Source: Lutibacter sp. B1 (lineage in GTDB: Bacteria > Bacteroidota > Bacteroidia > Flavobacteriales > Flavobacteriaceae). Taken from it: 64,000 nucleotides of DNA. The first letter of the stretch is position 1. The number at the start of each line of letters is the position of its first letter. The stretch spans positions 1 through 64,000 of the forward strand of contig NZ_JAAZUI010000019.1 in the NCBI RefSeq assembly GCF_012524075.1. Reading direction: 5' to 3'. The notes under the pieces are model-generated. The model saw nothing but the letters and a program-made list of their open reading frames with translations. It was not told the origin of the DNA and did not search any database. Below, piece after piece: positions 45,118 to 53,224 of this stretch. The translations under genes and the position numbers were made by a program.

Positions 45118-47667
45118 TTATCCACACTTTGTATGTCCGCAATTTTTACATTTCAAGCAACCTTCTTCATAAATTAACCCTTCAGGGTCACCGCATTCAG
45201 GACATTTTTTATCAACGGCTTGCGTACCATCAGCAACAAATTGTTTTAACGCACGTGCAATACCGTTTTTCCATGTATTAATATTATCATCATACATGTT
45301 TAAATTATTAATTAAATCTACAGCATAAGGTATTGGCATGCCATGACGTAATATACCTGAAATTAACTTAGCATAATTCCAATATTCTTTATCAAACGTA
45401 CGTGAAAGTCCTTCAAAAGTAACCTTATATCCTTGTTTATCTAAGAACTGAAAATCGTAACGAGATTCTCCGTTTTTATCTCTGTTTTTAATAACCCAAC
45501 CTTCTTCTAACCATGTTGGTAAAATAAATGCATCTTCAATTTTACCTGTAAATATTTCGTAAGGTCTACCATCAATTAAACCAACAACTGCCACCCACTT
45601 TTCGTAATCATTTTGAAAACGCACCACTTTTGCTTTTACTTTTTTAGGTCGTTTCGGAAACTTGGTTTCGGCATAACATTCACTATTTTTTTGTTCTTTT
45701 TTATCTTCATTAGAAACCAAAATTCCGCTTCGAGATCCATCTCTGTAAACTGTAATACCTTTTAAACCTTTTTTCCATGATTGGATATAAATATCACCTA
45801 CTAAATCAACAGATACATCGGCTGGTAAATTGATAGTTGAGCTTATTGAGTGTGTTGTATATTTTTGAACCAAGGCTTGCATTTCAACACGTTTTAACCA
45901 ATCAATTTCAGGAGCAGTTGCACCGCTGTAAGGACTTTCTTTTATATCTGTTTTTCCTGTAACCTCCATCCATTTTTTTAATTTAGGATGGTAAACTTCG
46001 AATTCTTCAAAAGCATCACCCATATCATCAATATAAGCTACTTTGGCATTGGTATCATCTTGGTTTACTTTTCTTCTTCGTTTATATGATAATAAAAATA
46101 CAGGCTCAATTCCTGATGATGTTTGTGCCAACATACTTAAGCTTCCTGTTGGAGCCACTGTGCTTATTGAAATATTTCTTCTACCATATTGCATCATTCT
46201 TTCATATATATCAGGAAATTCTTTTTCCATCATTTGAACAAATTCTGAGAATTTTTCAATTTCCGGATTAAATACTTCAAACTTACCACGGGTTATAGCC
46301 ATATCAATACTGCTATCAAACTCACCTCTAAGTTTTGTTTTCATAATTTCATCAACCACTTCAATTGCTTCAGTAGTATCAAACTTTTTGCCTAAAGCTG
46401 CCATTGCATCGGCTAATGCGGTAAAACCTAAACCTGTACGTCTTCCTTTTTTACCTGTTTTATATAATAATTTCCAAGTGTCAATTTCAACTTGTTTAAT
46501 TTCGGTAGGTTCTTTATCGTGCATAATTTTGTTGAATATTTTATCAACTGCTTCCAACTCTAAATCAACCAAATCATCCATAAGTCGTTGAGATTCATAA
46601 ACCACTTTATAGAATTTGTCAAAATCGAACGTAGCATTTTCAGTAAAAGGATTTTTTACAAAACTGTATAAATTAATGGCTATTAAACGACAACTGTCAC
46701 CTCCTTGCATTGCAATTTCGGAACAAGGATTTGTTGAGCTGTTCTTAAAACCCGGATAAATGGATGATGTTGAATAATAATGTTGACGATCCCAAAATAT
46801 TAAGCCAGGTTCTGCTGTATTATGTGCACATTGTATAATTGTTTCCCAAAGCTCTTTTGCTTTTATTGTTCTAGTATATTTAGGTGTTTTACTATCTATT
46901 GGCCAACGTAAGGTAAAATCATCATCATTTACTACGGCAATCATAAACTCATCTGATAAACGAATAGAAATATTTGCTCCGGTAACCTTCGTTAAATCTT
47001 GCTTCACTTTCACAAAATCTTCAATATCAGGATGCGCAATATCCATTGTAAGCATTAAAGCTCCTCTGCGGCCGTTTTGGGCTACTTCACGAGTTGTATT
47101 TGAAAACCTGTTCATAAATGAAACCGCTCCGGTAGTAGTACCCGCCGAGTTAGAAACTTTAGCTCCATTTGGTCTTAAATTAGATAAATCTACTCCAACT
47201 CCACATCTTCGTTTAAACAACTGTGCCAATTGTTGGTCGGTATAGAAAATTCCCCCATATGAATCAAAAACCGGTGGTACAACAACACAATTTGATAATG
47301 AAGCTATTACGTTATAATTGCCTAAAGATGACATTACACTACCTTGCGGAATGATATATTTAAAATCTTTAAATAAATTAAAAATTTCAGTCTCTGACAA
47401 AAATTCACGCTTTTGTCCATATTCAGATAACCCTTCAACATTATTTTTTCTTTTGCCATATTTTTGCTCAATTCTGGCAAATTCAGCTGCCATTCTTTTA
47501 TGCATATCATTAGGTGTAGCCTCTAAAAATTCGCCACTTTTATTCTTCATGGCATATTTATTCATCCAAGTTGTTGCAGCAAGCTCATCACCCTTAAAAT
47601 AATCTAAAGCGCTATTTAACACCTCATTATACGTATAAGTTTTTGGGAAAACTAATTGTTCAGTCAT
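45118..47667 (-). CDS. nrdJ: Adenosylcobalamin-dependent ribonucleotide reductase (class II)
   Basis: An 849-residue cytoplasmic enzyme that reduces ribonucleotides to deoxyribonucleotides with coenzyme B12. Visible family features are SNCVVVPPVFDSYGGIFYTDQQLAQLFKRRCGVGVDLSNLRP near the N-terminal third, the active-site finger loop NPCSEI, RRTGLGFTALADAMAALG, and APTGSLSMLAQTSSGIEPVF. The C-terminus is a four-Cys zinc-ribbon module (CPECGD...CLKCKNCG), typical of the long class II form. The vitamin dependence implies B12 uptake or synthesis elsewhere in the genome. No cobalamin riboswitch is visible upstream. Confidence 0.95.
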   Translation of the reverse strand: MTEQLVFPKTYTYNEVLNSALDYFKGDELAATTWMNKYAMKNKSGEFLEATPNDMHKRMAAEFARIEQKYGKRKNNVEGLSEYGQKREFLSETEIFNLFKDFKYIIPQGSVMSSLGNYNVIASLSNCVVVPPVFDSYGGIFYTDQQLAQLFKRRCGVGVDLSNLRPNGAKVSNSAGTTTGAVSFMNRFSNTTREVAQNGRRGALMLTMDIAHPDIEDFVKVKQDLTKVTGANISIRLSDEFMIAVVNDDDFTLRWPIDSKTPKYTRTIKAKELWETIIQCAHNTAEPGLIFWDRQHYYSTSSIYPGFKNSSTNPCSEIAMQGGDSCRLIAINLYSFVKNPFTENATFDFDKFYKVVYESQRLMDDLVDLELEAVDKIFNKIMHDKEPTEIKQVEIDTWKLLYKTGKKGRRTGLGFTALADAMAALGKKFDTTEAIEVVDEIMKTKLRGEFDSSIDMAITRGKFEVFNPEIEKFSEFVQMMEKEFPDIYERMMQYGRRNISISTVAPTGSLSMLAQTSSGIEPVFLLSYKRRRKVNQDDTNAKVAYIDDMGDAFEEFEVYHPKLKKWMEVTGKTDIKESPYSGATAPEIDWLKRVEMQALVQKYTTHSISSTINLPADVSVDLVGDIYIQSWKKGLKGITVYRDGSRSGILVSNEDKKEQKNSECYAETKFPKRPKKVKAKVVRFQNDYEKWVAVVGLIDGRPYEIFTGKIEDAFILPTWLEEGWVIKNRDKNGESRYDFQFLDKQGYKVTFEGLSRTFDKEYWNYAKLISGILRHGMPIPYAVDLINNLNMYDDNINTWKNGIARALKQFVADGTQAVDKKCPECGDPEGLIYEEGCLKCKNCGHTKCG

Positions 47668-47811
47668 TTTAAGTTGGTTTATTGTTATTGAAATTTGAGC
47701 ATTAAAATTATTGAATAATTAAAACCTTTTTGTCTTTTACATAAATTAGTTAATAACATTTTGTTGTTGAAAAGTTTAAAAATTAATTTGAATATTAAAT
47801 AAAATTCACTT

Positions 47812-47828
47812 ACTTTGTTTTTCAAAGT
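47812..47828. promoter_or_regulatory. Palindromic operator, site 1 of the creD locus
   Basis: ACTTTGTTTTTCAAAGT is a 17-base inverted repeat (ACTTTG, five bases, CAAAGT) that ends eight bases before the start codon at 47837. TACTTTG at its left edge could double as the -7 promoter box, with TTTG about 20 bases upstream as the -33 box. An almost identical copy lies at 48772-48788. A winged-helix regulator is encoded between the two copies, so it is the natural candidate to bind them. Confidence 0.7.
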
Positions 47829-47836
47829 ACTTTTTT

Positions 47837-48463
47837 ATGAACAAAGAAGATTATTTAAAAGAGATAGCAGAAATAAAAACCATCATGAATCGCTCATCAC
47901 GTTTTATTTCATTAAGTGGTTTATCTGGAATATTAGCAGGTATTTATGCAATTATTGGTGCAATTACCGCTCAACTAATACTTACAAATTACAAAAATTC
48001 AAGTAGCAGTTACTCACTGCTTCCAATCTCTTATCTAGAATACACGTTAATTGTTATTGCATTGTTAGTTTTATTACTTTCTATTTTATCAGCTTATATT
48101 CTATCAGCAAAAAAAGCTAAAAAAAGTGGAGAAAAATTATGGGATGCTACTTCAAAAAGACTTATTTTAAATTTTTCAATACCTCTATTTACCGGAGGTG
48201 CATTTTGTATTGTATTGTACCAAAATAATTTAATAGGCCTAATAGCTCCATGTACTTTAATTTTTTATGGTTTAGCCTGTTTAAATGCCAGTAAATACAC
48301 CTTGGGTGATATAAGATATTTAGGTTTAGCTACAATAATTATAGGTTTAGTTTCAACTCAATTTATAGGATACGGACTGTATTTTTGGGCATTTGGATTT
48401 GGAGTTATGCATATTGTTTACGGTGCAGTTTTGTACAATAAATATGATAAGAATATACATTGA
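47837..48463 (+). CDS. Six-helix membrane protein upstream of a winged-helix regulator
   Basis: A 208-residue inner-membrane protein with about six transmembrane helices, a cytoplasmic-looking charged start (MNKEDYLKEIAEIKTIMNRSSRF) and a Lys-rich loop after the third helix (SAKKAKKSGEKLWDATSKR). No enzymatic motif is seen. Its TGA overlaps the TTG start of the winged-helix gene by four bases, so the pair is translationally coupled. The operator at 47812-47828 sits directly before it. Such pairs of a small membrane protein and a winged-helix regulator occur in Bacteroidota; the membrane protein may sense an envelope signal, but that is inference. Confidence 0.7.
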   Translation: MNKEDYLKEIAEIKTIMNRSSRFISLSGLSGILAGIYAIIGAITAQLILTNYKNSSSSYSLLPISYLEYTLIVIALLVLLLSILSAYILSAKKAKKSGEKLWDATSKRLILNFSIPLFTGGAFCIVLYQNNLIGLIAPCTLIFYGLACLNASKYTLGDIRYLGLATIIIGLVSTQFIGYGLYFWAFGFGVMHIVYGAVLYNKYDKNIH

Positions 48464-48756
48464 AAGATATTTTAAAAAATATAAATAAAGTTTTTGATCA
48501 TAGAGTCAGATTAGGAATTATGTCTGCTTTAATGGTTAATGATACTATTGATTTTAACTCATTAAAAGATATTTTAGGAGTTACTGACGGCAATTTAGCC
48601 AGTCATATAAAATCATTGGAAAAAGAAGAATATATTAGTATAAAAAAACAATTTATTGGGAAAAAACCCAATACAAAATACAGCATTACAAAACTTGGAA
48701 AACTTGAATTTATTAAACACATTAACGCTCTTGAAAAACTATTAAATAATAACTAA
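48460..48756 (+). CDS. Winged-helix transcriptional regulator
   Basis: A 98-residue DNA-binding protein beginning at a TTG codon that overlaps the previous stop (TTGA). A TTG is accepted because the next ATG would remove the first helix (KNINKVFDHRVRLGIMSALMV). The helix-turn-helix reads FNSLKDILGVTDGNLASHIKSLEKEEYI (about 28-55) and the wing is SIKKQFIGKKPNTKYSITKLGKLEFIKH. This matches the small winged-helix group often annotated as HTH_34/MarR-like. The paired operators flanking its gene suggest autoregulation and control of creD. Confidence 0.85.
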   Translation: MKDILKNINKVFDHRVRLGIMSALMVNDTIDFNSLKDILGVTDGNLASHIKSLEKEEYISIKKQFIGKKPNTKYSITKLGKLEFIKHINALEKLLNNN

Positions 48757-48771
48757 TTTTTTTACAATTTT

Positions 48772-48788
48772 ACTTTGTATTTCAAAGT
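48772..48788. promoter_or_regulatory. Palindromic operator, site 2 of the creD locus
   Basis: ACTTTGTATTTCAAAGT differs from the site at 47812-47828 by a single central base and is flanked by the same T on the left. It lies 18 bases before the creD start, between the regulator gene and creD, implying a second controlled promoter for creD itself. Confidence 0.7.
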
Positions 48789-48806
48789 TCTTTTAATATT
48801 TAAAAC

Positions 48807-50174
48807 ATGGAAAAACAACAAAACAAATTTAGCAATTGGCTTAAAACATCAGTAACTGCAAGAATGCTTATGGTAGGTTTTTTAGTAATAGTGTTACTAA
48901 TTCCTTTATCTTACATTAACACTTTAATTACCGAACGATCGAACAGACAAGAATCTGTTGTAAATGAAATTAATGAAAAATGGGGAAACGAAGTTTTATT
49001 TTACGGACCTATTTTAAAAATCCCTTATAAAACGTATTCTGAAAAAATTATTACATCAACAAACATAAGAGAAAACAGAACAGAAAAAATTGAACACATT
49101 AATTACGCCTATTTTTTTCCGAAAAAATTGGATATGTATGCAAATATTACACCGCAAGAAAAAAAACGAGGCATTTACAAAACATCAGTTTATAAAGGTG
49201 AATTTAAAATAAACGGCACTTATGAAAAACCTGATTTTACAACCATTAATGTAAATGAAACAGATATTATGTGGAACAAGGCTACCATTATAATTAAAAC
49301 ATCAAATTTAAAAGGTATTAACAATCAAGTGTCTATTAATTTTGACCAACAAATATTTTCTTTTTTACCTCAATATGAAGTTGAAAATAAACTCAATTTA
49401 AACGACATTACCTTAAACAAACTTGAAACTGCCTTTTTAGATAAAAAAGTATTACCTACTGATAAATTAGATTCTAATTTCAGCATTAATTTTAATATTA
49501 GCGGCAGCAAACAAATTAGAATTATTCCTATTGGAAAAGAAACAAATTTAAACATAGTTTCTAACTGGAATACTACAAATTTTATTGGTGATTTTCTACC
49601 TTTAAATTCAGATAAAATTACCAAAAGTGGTTTTGATGCTAAATGGAAAGTATTACACATTAATAGACCTTTTTCGCAAGAATACTTTGAAATATTACCT
49701 AATCTTAACAAGTTTGCATTTGGTGTAAATTTTATGATTCCTATTGATGAATATCAAAAAAGCGAACGTTCGGTTAAATATGGTTTTTTAGTGATTGCCT
49801 TAACCTTTTTAATCTTCTTTTTAATACAAAGCATAAGTAAAATTAACATTCATCCATTTCAATACTTTATGATTGGATTAGCTTTAACCGTTTTTTATAC
49901 GTTACTTATTTCAATTTCTGAACATACCAATTTTTTAACAGCATACATAATTTCAGGAATTTCTGTCATCGTTTTAATAACCTTGTATTCAAAATCCATA
50001 CTAAAAACCTATAAATTTCCTTTATTAATCGGTTTATCATTAACTGCTTTATACACGTTTATATTTATAATTATACAATTAGAAAATTATGCCCTATTAG
50101 TAGGCAGTTTAGGATTATTTGTGATTTTATCAATAGTAATGTATGCGTCTCGAAAAATTGACTGGGAATATTAA
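48807..50174 (+). CDS. creD: Cell envelope integrity protein CreD
   Basis: A 455-residue inner-membrane protein of the CreD family. It has one N-terminal helix (ARMLMVGFLVIVLLIPLSYI), a large periplasmic domain with the family motifs RSNRQESVVNEINEKWGNEVLFYGPILKIPY, YAYFFPKKLDMYANI and RGIYKTSVYKGEFKINGTY, and about five to six C-terminal helices with ERSVKYGFLVIALTFLIFFLIQ. In gammaproteobacteria CreD is regulated by the CreBC two-component system. Here no creBC genes are present, and the adjacent winged-helix gene with its operators takes that position. Confidence 0.93.
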   Translation: MEKQQNKFSNWLKTSVTARMLMVGFLVIVLLIPLSYINTLITERSNRQESVVNEINEKWGNEVLFYGPILKIPYKTYSEKIITSTNIRENRTEKIEHINYAYFFPKKLDMYANITPQEKKRGIYKTSVYKGEFKINGTYEKPDFTTINVNETDIMWNKATIIIKTSNLKGINNQVSINFDQQIFSFLPQYEVENKLNLNDITLNKLETAFLDKKVLPTDKLDSNFSINFNISGSKQIRIIPIGKETNLNIVSNWNTTNFIGDFLPLNSDKITKSGFDAKWKVLHINRPFSQEYFEILPNLNKFAFGVNFMIPIDEYQKSERSVKYGFLVIALTFLIFFLIQSISKINIHPFQYFMIGLALTVFYTLLISISEHTNFLTAYIISGISVIVLITLYSKSILKTYKFPLLIGLSLTALYTFIFIIIQLENYALLVGSLGLFVILSIVMYASRKIDWEY

Positions 50175-50183
50175 AAAATGAAA

Positions 50184-50210
50184 AAAAGGGAGTATAATTT
50201 ACTCCCTTTT
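50184..50210. terminator. Bidirectional terminator after creD
   Basis: AAAAGGGAGTA (50184-50194) pairs perfectly with TACTCCCTTTT (50200-50210). It separates creD from the convergent DUF3820 gene and overlaps the latter's stop codon. Confidence 0.88.
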
Positions 50211-50433
50211 AGTTATTATCTTTTAGTTTTCTAACCAAATCTTCCAATCCATTTAATTGAATCTCGTATACTAATCCTAACATTTCACCTAATTTACCTT
50301 TAGGAAAACCTTTATTACGATACCAAACTAAGTAATGTTCCGGTAAATCAATTAAATATCTTCCTTTAAATTTTCCGTAAGGCATTTTAGTATTGGCTAA
50401 TTTCTCCAATTCATGTTGCTGATTATTTTCCAT
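50209..50433 (-). CDS. DUF3820 family small protein
   Basis: A 74-residue cytoplasmic protein with the family core MPYGKFKGRYLIDLPEHYLVWYRNKGFPKGKLGEML (about 17-52). The family is widespread and has been linked to quorum-sensing-related virulence in Pseudomonas, but its biochemical role is unclear. It overlaps the end of the upstream dehydrogenase-like gene by eleven bases, so the two are cotranscribed and coupled. Confidence 0.88.
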   Translation of the reverse strand: MENNQQHELEKLANTKMPYGKFKGRYLIDLPEHYLVWYRNKGFPKGKLGEMLGLVYEIQLNGLEDLVRKLKDNN

Positions 50434-51625
50434 CTACATAATCTTGAAGATACCTATATCGTTCGGTTAGTTTTCCATTTTCAGTCATTCTTGCTCTATA
50501 AAGAACTCCTTCGTCATCATTATTAAAGAAAGCCGGAATAACATTTTTCGCAAAACTATCTCCAAATCCTTCTGATGCATCTTTGGGTAACTCACACGGT
50601 AAATTATCAACTGCCATAACTGCAATTGCCTGTTTATTTTTAAAATCAACTTCTTTTTCAGTTTGTGGATTGTAACCATAAATTGGTTTTGCTATTGTTG
50701 AAGAACGAATTGTACAAGCCACCGGACCGTCAATATCACAACTTATATCTGCTACAACTTTTATATTGAATTCTTTTAATTTTGCGTCTTCTCTAGTAAA
50801 TATATAAGGAGCTCCATCTCCATAAAAATGTCCTGCAATATATAAATCGGCCACTTTTGCAAACCTCATAAAGTTAGATTCATACTCTGTCGGATTGTCA
50901 AAAAAATCGCTCTGAGTTTTCACTAAACCGTCTTTTCTTTTATTATAATCCAACACATCAATTTGAACATAAACCGGTTCATCAAACGTTTTCTCTAAAA
51001 ATTCTTTTACATTTACCTTCCTCATTCCCATTCCTTTAAGCATCTCTTTTGCTCCATTACCAACTCTTCCTTTTCCTGTTAAAACAACTTTAATATTAGG
51101 AAGTTTTAATTTTTGTAACTCGTGAATAAGCATTAATTGATCGTGAAGTGTTTCAGCCTTAGGTAACTCAAATAACTTAAATTTTAATCCATAGGTTCTA
51201 AATCCGTTATAAGCTCCTACAATACCGGCATATCTACCAAAAGCAACTAATCGTTGCCCTTTTTTATTTACTATGACTTCATGATCGTATAATTCAATGT
51301 TTTTTGATAAAATTGATTGTAATAATTTTCTGTTATACTTTTGTTTTTTAATAGTATGAGAAAAGAAAAAATATTTTTTATTAGGAACTAAATAATTTAT
51401 AGGTACTTCTTTTACACCCAACAAAACATCACAATCCAAAACATTGTTTACAACTTTAATTCCTTCATTCTTATAGTCTTCATCCGTAAAAAAACGATCT
51501 TCAGAACTTTCTACATTAATAGTAAGTTGAGGGTATTTTTTTAAAATTCTTTTACATTCCTTAGGTGATAATACAACTCGCCTGTCTGGTGGACTTTTTC
51601 TTTCTTTAATAATTCCTATTTTCAT
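50423..51625 (-). CDS. Saccharopine/alanine dehydrogenase-like NAD(P)-binding oxidoreductase
   Basis: A 400-residue protein whose N-terminal domain (MKIGIIKERKSPPDRRVVLSPKEC...) has the AlaDH/PNT pattern and whose central part has a Rossmann motif IKVVLTGKGRVGNGAKEML (about 177-195). Later segments VADISCDIDGPVACTIRSSTIAKPIYGYNPQT and MAVDNLPCELPKDASEGFGDSF match saccharopine dehydrogenase-type enzymes related to yeast Lys1. The substrate amino acid is not deducible; a role in lysine or another amino acid's oxidative metabolism is an inference. It is the first gene of a two-gene operon with the DUF3820 gene. Confidence 0.8.
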   Translation of the reverse strand: MKIGIIKERKSPPDRRVVLSPKECKRILKKYPQLTINVESSEDRFFTDEDYKNEGIKVVNNVLDCDVLLGVKEVPINYLVPNKKYFFFSHTIKKQKYNRKLLQSILSKNIELYDHEVIVNKKGQRLVAFGRYAGIVGAYNGFRTYGLKFKLFELPKAETLHDQLMLIHELQKLKLPNIKVVLTGKGRVGNGAKEMLKGMGMRKVNVKEFLEKTFDEPVYVQIDVLDYNKRKDGLVKTQSDFFDNPTEYESNFMRFAKVADLYIAGHFYGDGAPYIFTREDAKLKEFNIKVVADISCDIDGPVACTIRSSTIAKPIYGYNPQTEKEVDFKNKQAIAVMAVDNLPCELPKDASEGFGDSFAKNVIPAFFNNDDEGVLYRARMTENGKLTERYRYLQDYVDGK

Positions 51626-51707
51626 TCTATAAAATTGGTATATATTTTGATACTAAGATATTATGAATTAAAGGATATAACAAATAATTAAATTGACTTA
51701 TTTTTTA

Positions 51708-51715
51708 TACATTTG
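51708..51715 (+). promoter_or_regulatory. -7 promoter element of tmRNA (TACATTTG)
   Basis: An exact TAnnTTTG match 35 bases before the mature tmRNA 5' end; the short leader would be removed by RNase P. Confidence 0.6.
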
Positions 51716-51749
51716 CTGTCCTTTACAAGAATTAGTTCTTTGATTTATT

Positions 51750-52140
51750 GGGGACGACTGGTTTTGACTGCAAGGTCAATTAAAATATAAGCATGCCGAG
51801 TAATGAAATAGCACTCGTAAATCTCAATTTCAAAACCATAAACGGCGAAGATAACTACGCTTTAGCTGCTTAATCTGAATCACAGTAAGATGAGCCTTGT
51901 CGTACTAGGTACGAAAGCTAAATGTCTCTTGAAAGCCTTGGTTAGCGGCGTTCTACATAGAGGCATCGTAAAAGTTAACATAGAAATAATAGTGTTTCGA
52001 TATTATTTTGAAACTTAAGAAACTAAGCTTAAAGTAGGTAGTTTTTAATCAGCTTTAAGACTAAAATTAATTAAAAACTAAGCATGTAGAAAGTATTTTG
52101 GTTGCTTGTTTGGACCCGGGTTCGATTCCCGGCGTCTCCA
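51750..52140 (+). ncRNA. ssrA: Transfer-messenger RNA
   Basis: The 5' end GGGGACGACTGGTTTTGAC and the 3' end GGTTCGATTCCCGGCGTCTCC fold into the tRNA-like domain: GGGGACG pairs with CGTCTCC with one G-U wobble, and the T-arm is GTTCGAT. The discriminator A is 52140 and the CCA tail is not encoded. The tag reading frame (51844-51873) gives GEDNYALAA followed by TAA, the expected Bacteroidota-type proteolysis tag. It rescues stalled ribosomes with SmpB. At 391 bases it is of normal length. Confidence 0.96.
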
Positions 52141-52189
52141 CTTATATACTTTATTAAGTAGAAAACTTCTTAAATATTGTATTTTAATC

Positions 52190-52924
52190 TTACTTTACAA
52201 CTATCTCTAATTGTTTAAAATTAAAACTACCGCTACTTTTATAACCTTCAACAACAAATGATACTTCATACATTTTCCCCATTAACAAACCTAAAGATTT
52301 CCATTTATTAAAATGCTTTGAAATATCAATATCGCCACTATTTCGTCTATCTCTTCGTATACTAAAATATTGTGGAAAAGTAGTAACTCCTACAATAGAT
52401 GGTTGATTAACCCTTACACACTCATACACATCATAAATACTCCCATCTGCATAAAACGAACCTTTTAAAACAGCATTTTTATCCATTGAAGGTATCCAAT
52501 TTCGCCAATCTTCAAGTATATAAAACTCTGTTAAAGGATTTGTTGTCCAACCATAAACAGATAAATATGAATTACCTTTTTTAGCTGAAGAAGGATTATA
52601 TTCACAATTGTACGTTGTAAAAAACGAGCCTATTTCTTGATGTTCTTGAGTTTGATCAAAGCTTAAACCTCTGCGTGCTAAATAATTATGTATATCAATC
52701 CATTCTCCACTAAACAACGCACCTTTTCCAAGTGTCATACAGGCAGTTCCTTCTGAATTTTGATTCCATAACTCATATCGATAACCATCTAATTCTCCTT
52801 GCACCTGATCAGATGTTTTATTGATACAAAAAACTTGTGAATAGAATGTTGTTGTACTACAAATAAAAAATAGTATTACTGAAAAGAATGCTTTTTTCAC
52901 TTTATTAAACTTGTTTATTTTCAT
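52190..52924 (-). CDS. Glycoside hydrolase family 11 endo-1,4-beta-xylanase
   Basis: A 244-residue secreted protein with a signal peptide ending FYSQ at about residue 30. The jelly-roll sequence matches GH11 throughout: GYRYELWNQNSEGTACMTLG, FSGEWIDIHNYLARRG, GNSYLSVYGWTTNPLTEFYI with nucleophile Glu133, YECVRVNQPSIVGVTTFPQYFSIRRDRRNSG, and MYEVSFVVEGYKSSGS with acid/base Glu226. Both catalytic residues are present, so it should cleave xylan. The RRG-type loop resembles the rumen-type subgroup. It is single-domain with no carbohydrate-binding module or type IX sorting tail. It stands alone next to the tmRNA gene with no other xylan-related gene nearby. Confidence 0.93.
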   Translation of the reverse strand: MKINKFNKVKKAFFSVILFFICSTTTFYSQVFCINKTSDQVQGELDGYRYELWNQNSEGTACMTLGKGALFSGEWIDIHNYLARRGLSFDQTQEHQEIGSFFTTYNCEYNPSSAKKGNSYLSVYGWTTNPLTEFYILEDWRNWIPSMDKNAVLKGSFYADGSIYDVYECVRVNQPSIVGVTTFPQYFSIRRDRRNSGDIDISKHFNKWKSLGLLMGKMYEVSFVVEGYKSSGSFNFKQLEIVVK

Positions 52925-53224
52925 AATTAATTAAATACTGTTAAGTTAATATTTAAAGATAGTATTATTCAAAATACTTTTTTAAAATATTGAATTGGTG
53001 CTATTCAATAATATAAATCTCTAAAATTTTAATGCATTTTTATTGAAAACATGTATCTGAACTCTTAAAACAAAAAAAGAGAGCTTTAACAAAACCCTCT
53101 TTTTTTACTACTAACTAAAAAAATCAAAAACATTACTTAAAAGGTTAAGCAATTGTTTGATGATGTAAAACTAATTCGAAAATTCAATTATAAGTATGAC
53201 TTATATCATACTTTTAAAAAAAAA
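52925..53224. other. Non-coding gap between xylanase and efflux operon
   Basis: No gene is seen in this gap. It holds an 8-base inverted repeat, TATTGAAT (52988-52995) and ATTCAATA (53003-53010), about 65 bases before the xylanase start and a possible operator. It also has a terminator-like hairpin (53073-53106) and a weak hairpin AAGTATGA/TCATACTT (53192-53213) just beyond the TolC stop. Confidence 0.6.
53073..53106. terminator. Terminator-like hairpin between xylanase and tolC genes
   Basis: AAAAAAGAG (53073-53081) pairs with CTCTTTTTT (53097-53105) with a T run at the end. Together with the A run on the other side it could stop transcription in either direction. Confidence 0.6.

Noticed and set aside
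45081-45281. Plus-strand reading frame after kdsA
   Set aside because: It overlaps the terminator and the nrdJ 3' end and has no family features.
47668-47836. Cobalamin riboswitch before nrdJ
   Set aside because: The gap is short and AT-rich without a recognisable B12-box or the needed helices.
52190-52924. Type IX secretion sorting tail on the xylanase
   Set aside because: The protein ends right after the GH11 jelly roll; export appears to rely on the signal peptide alone.
51750-53224. Integrated prophage or island at the tmRNA 3' end
   Set aside because: No integrase gene and no repeated tmRNA 3' segment were seen nearby; only the single xylanase gene is unusual.
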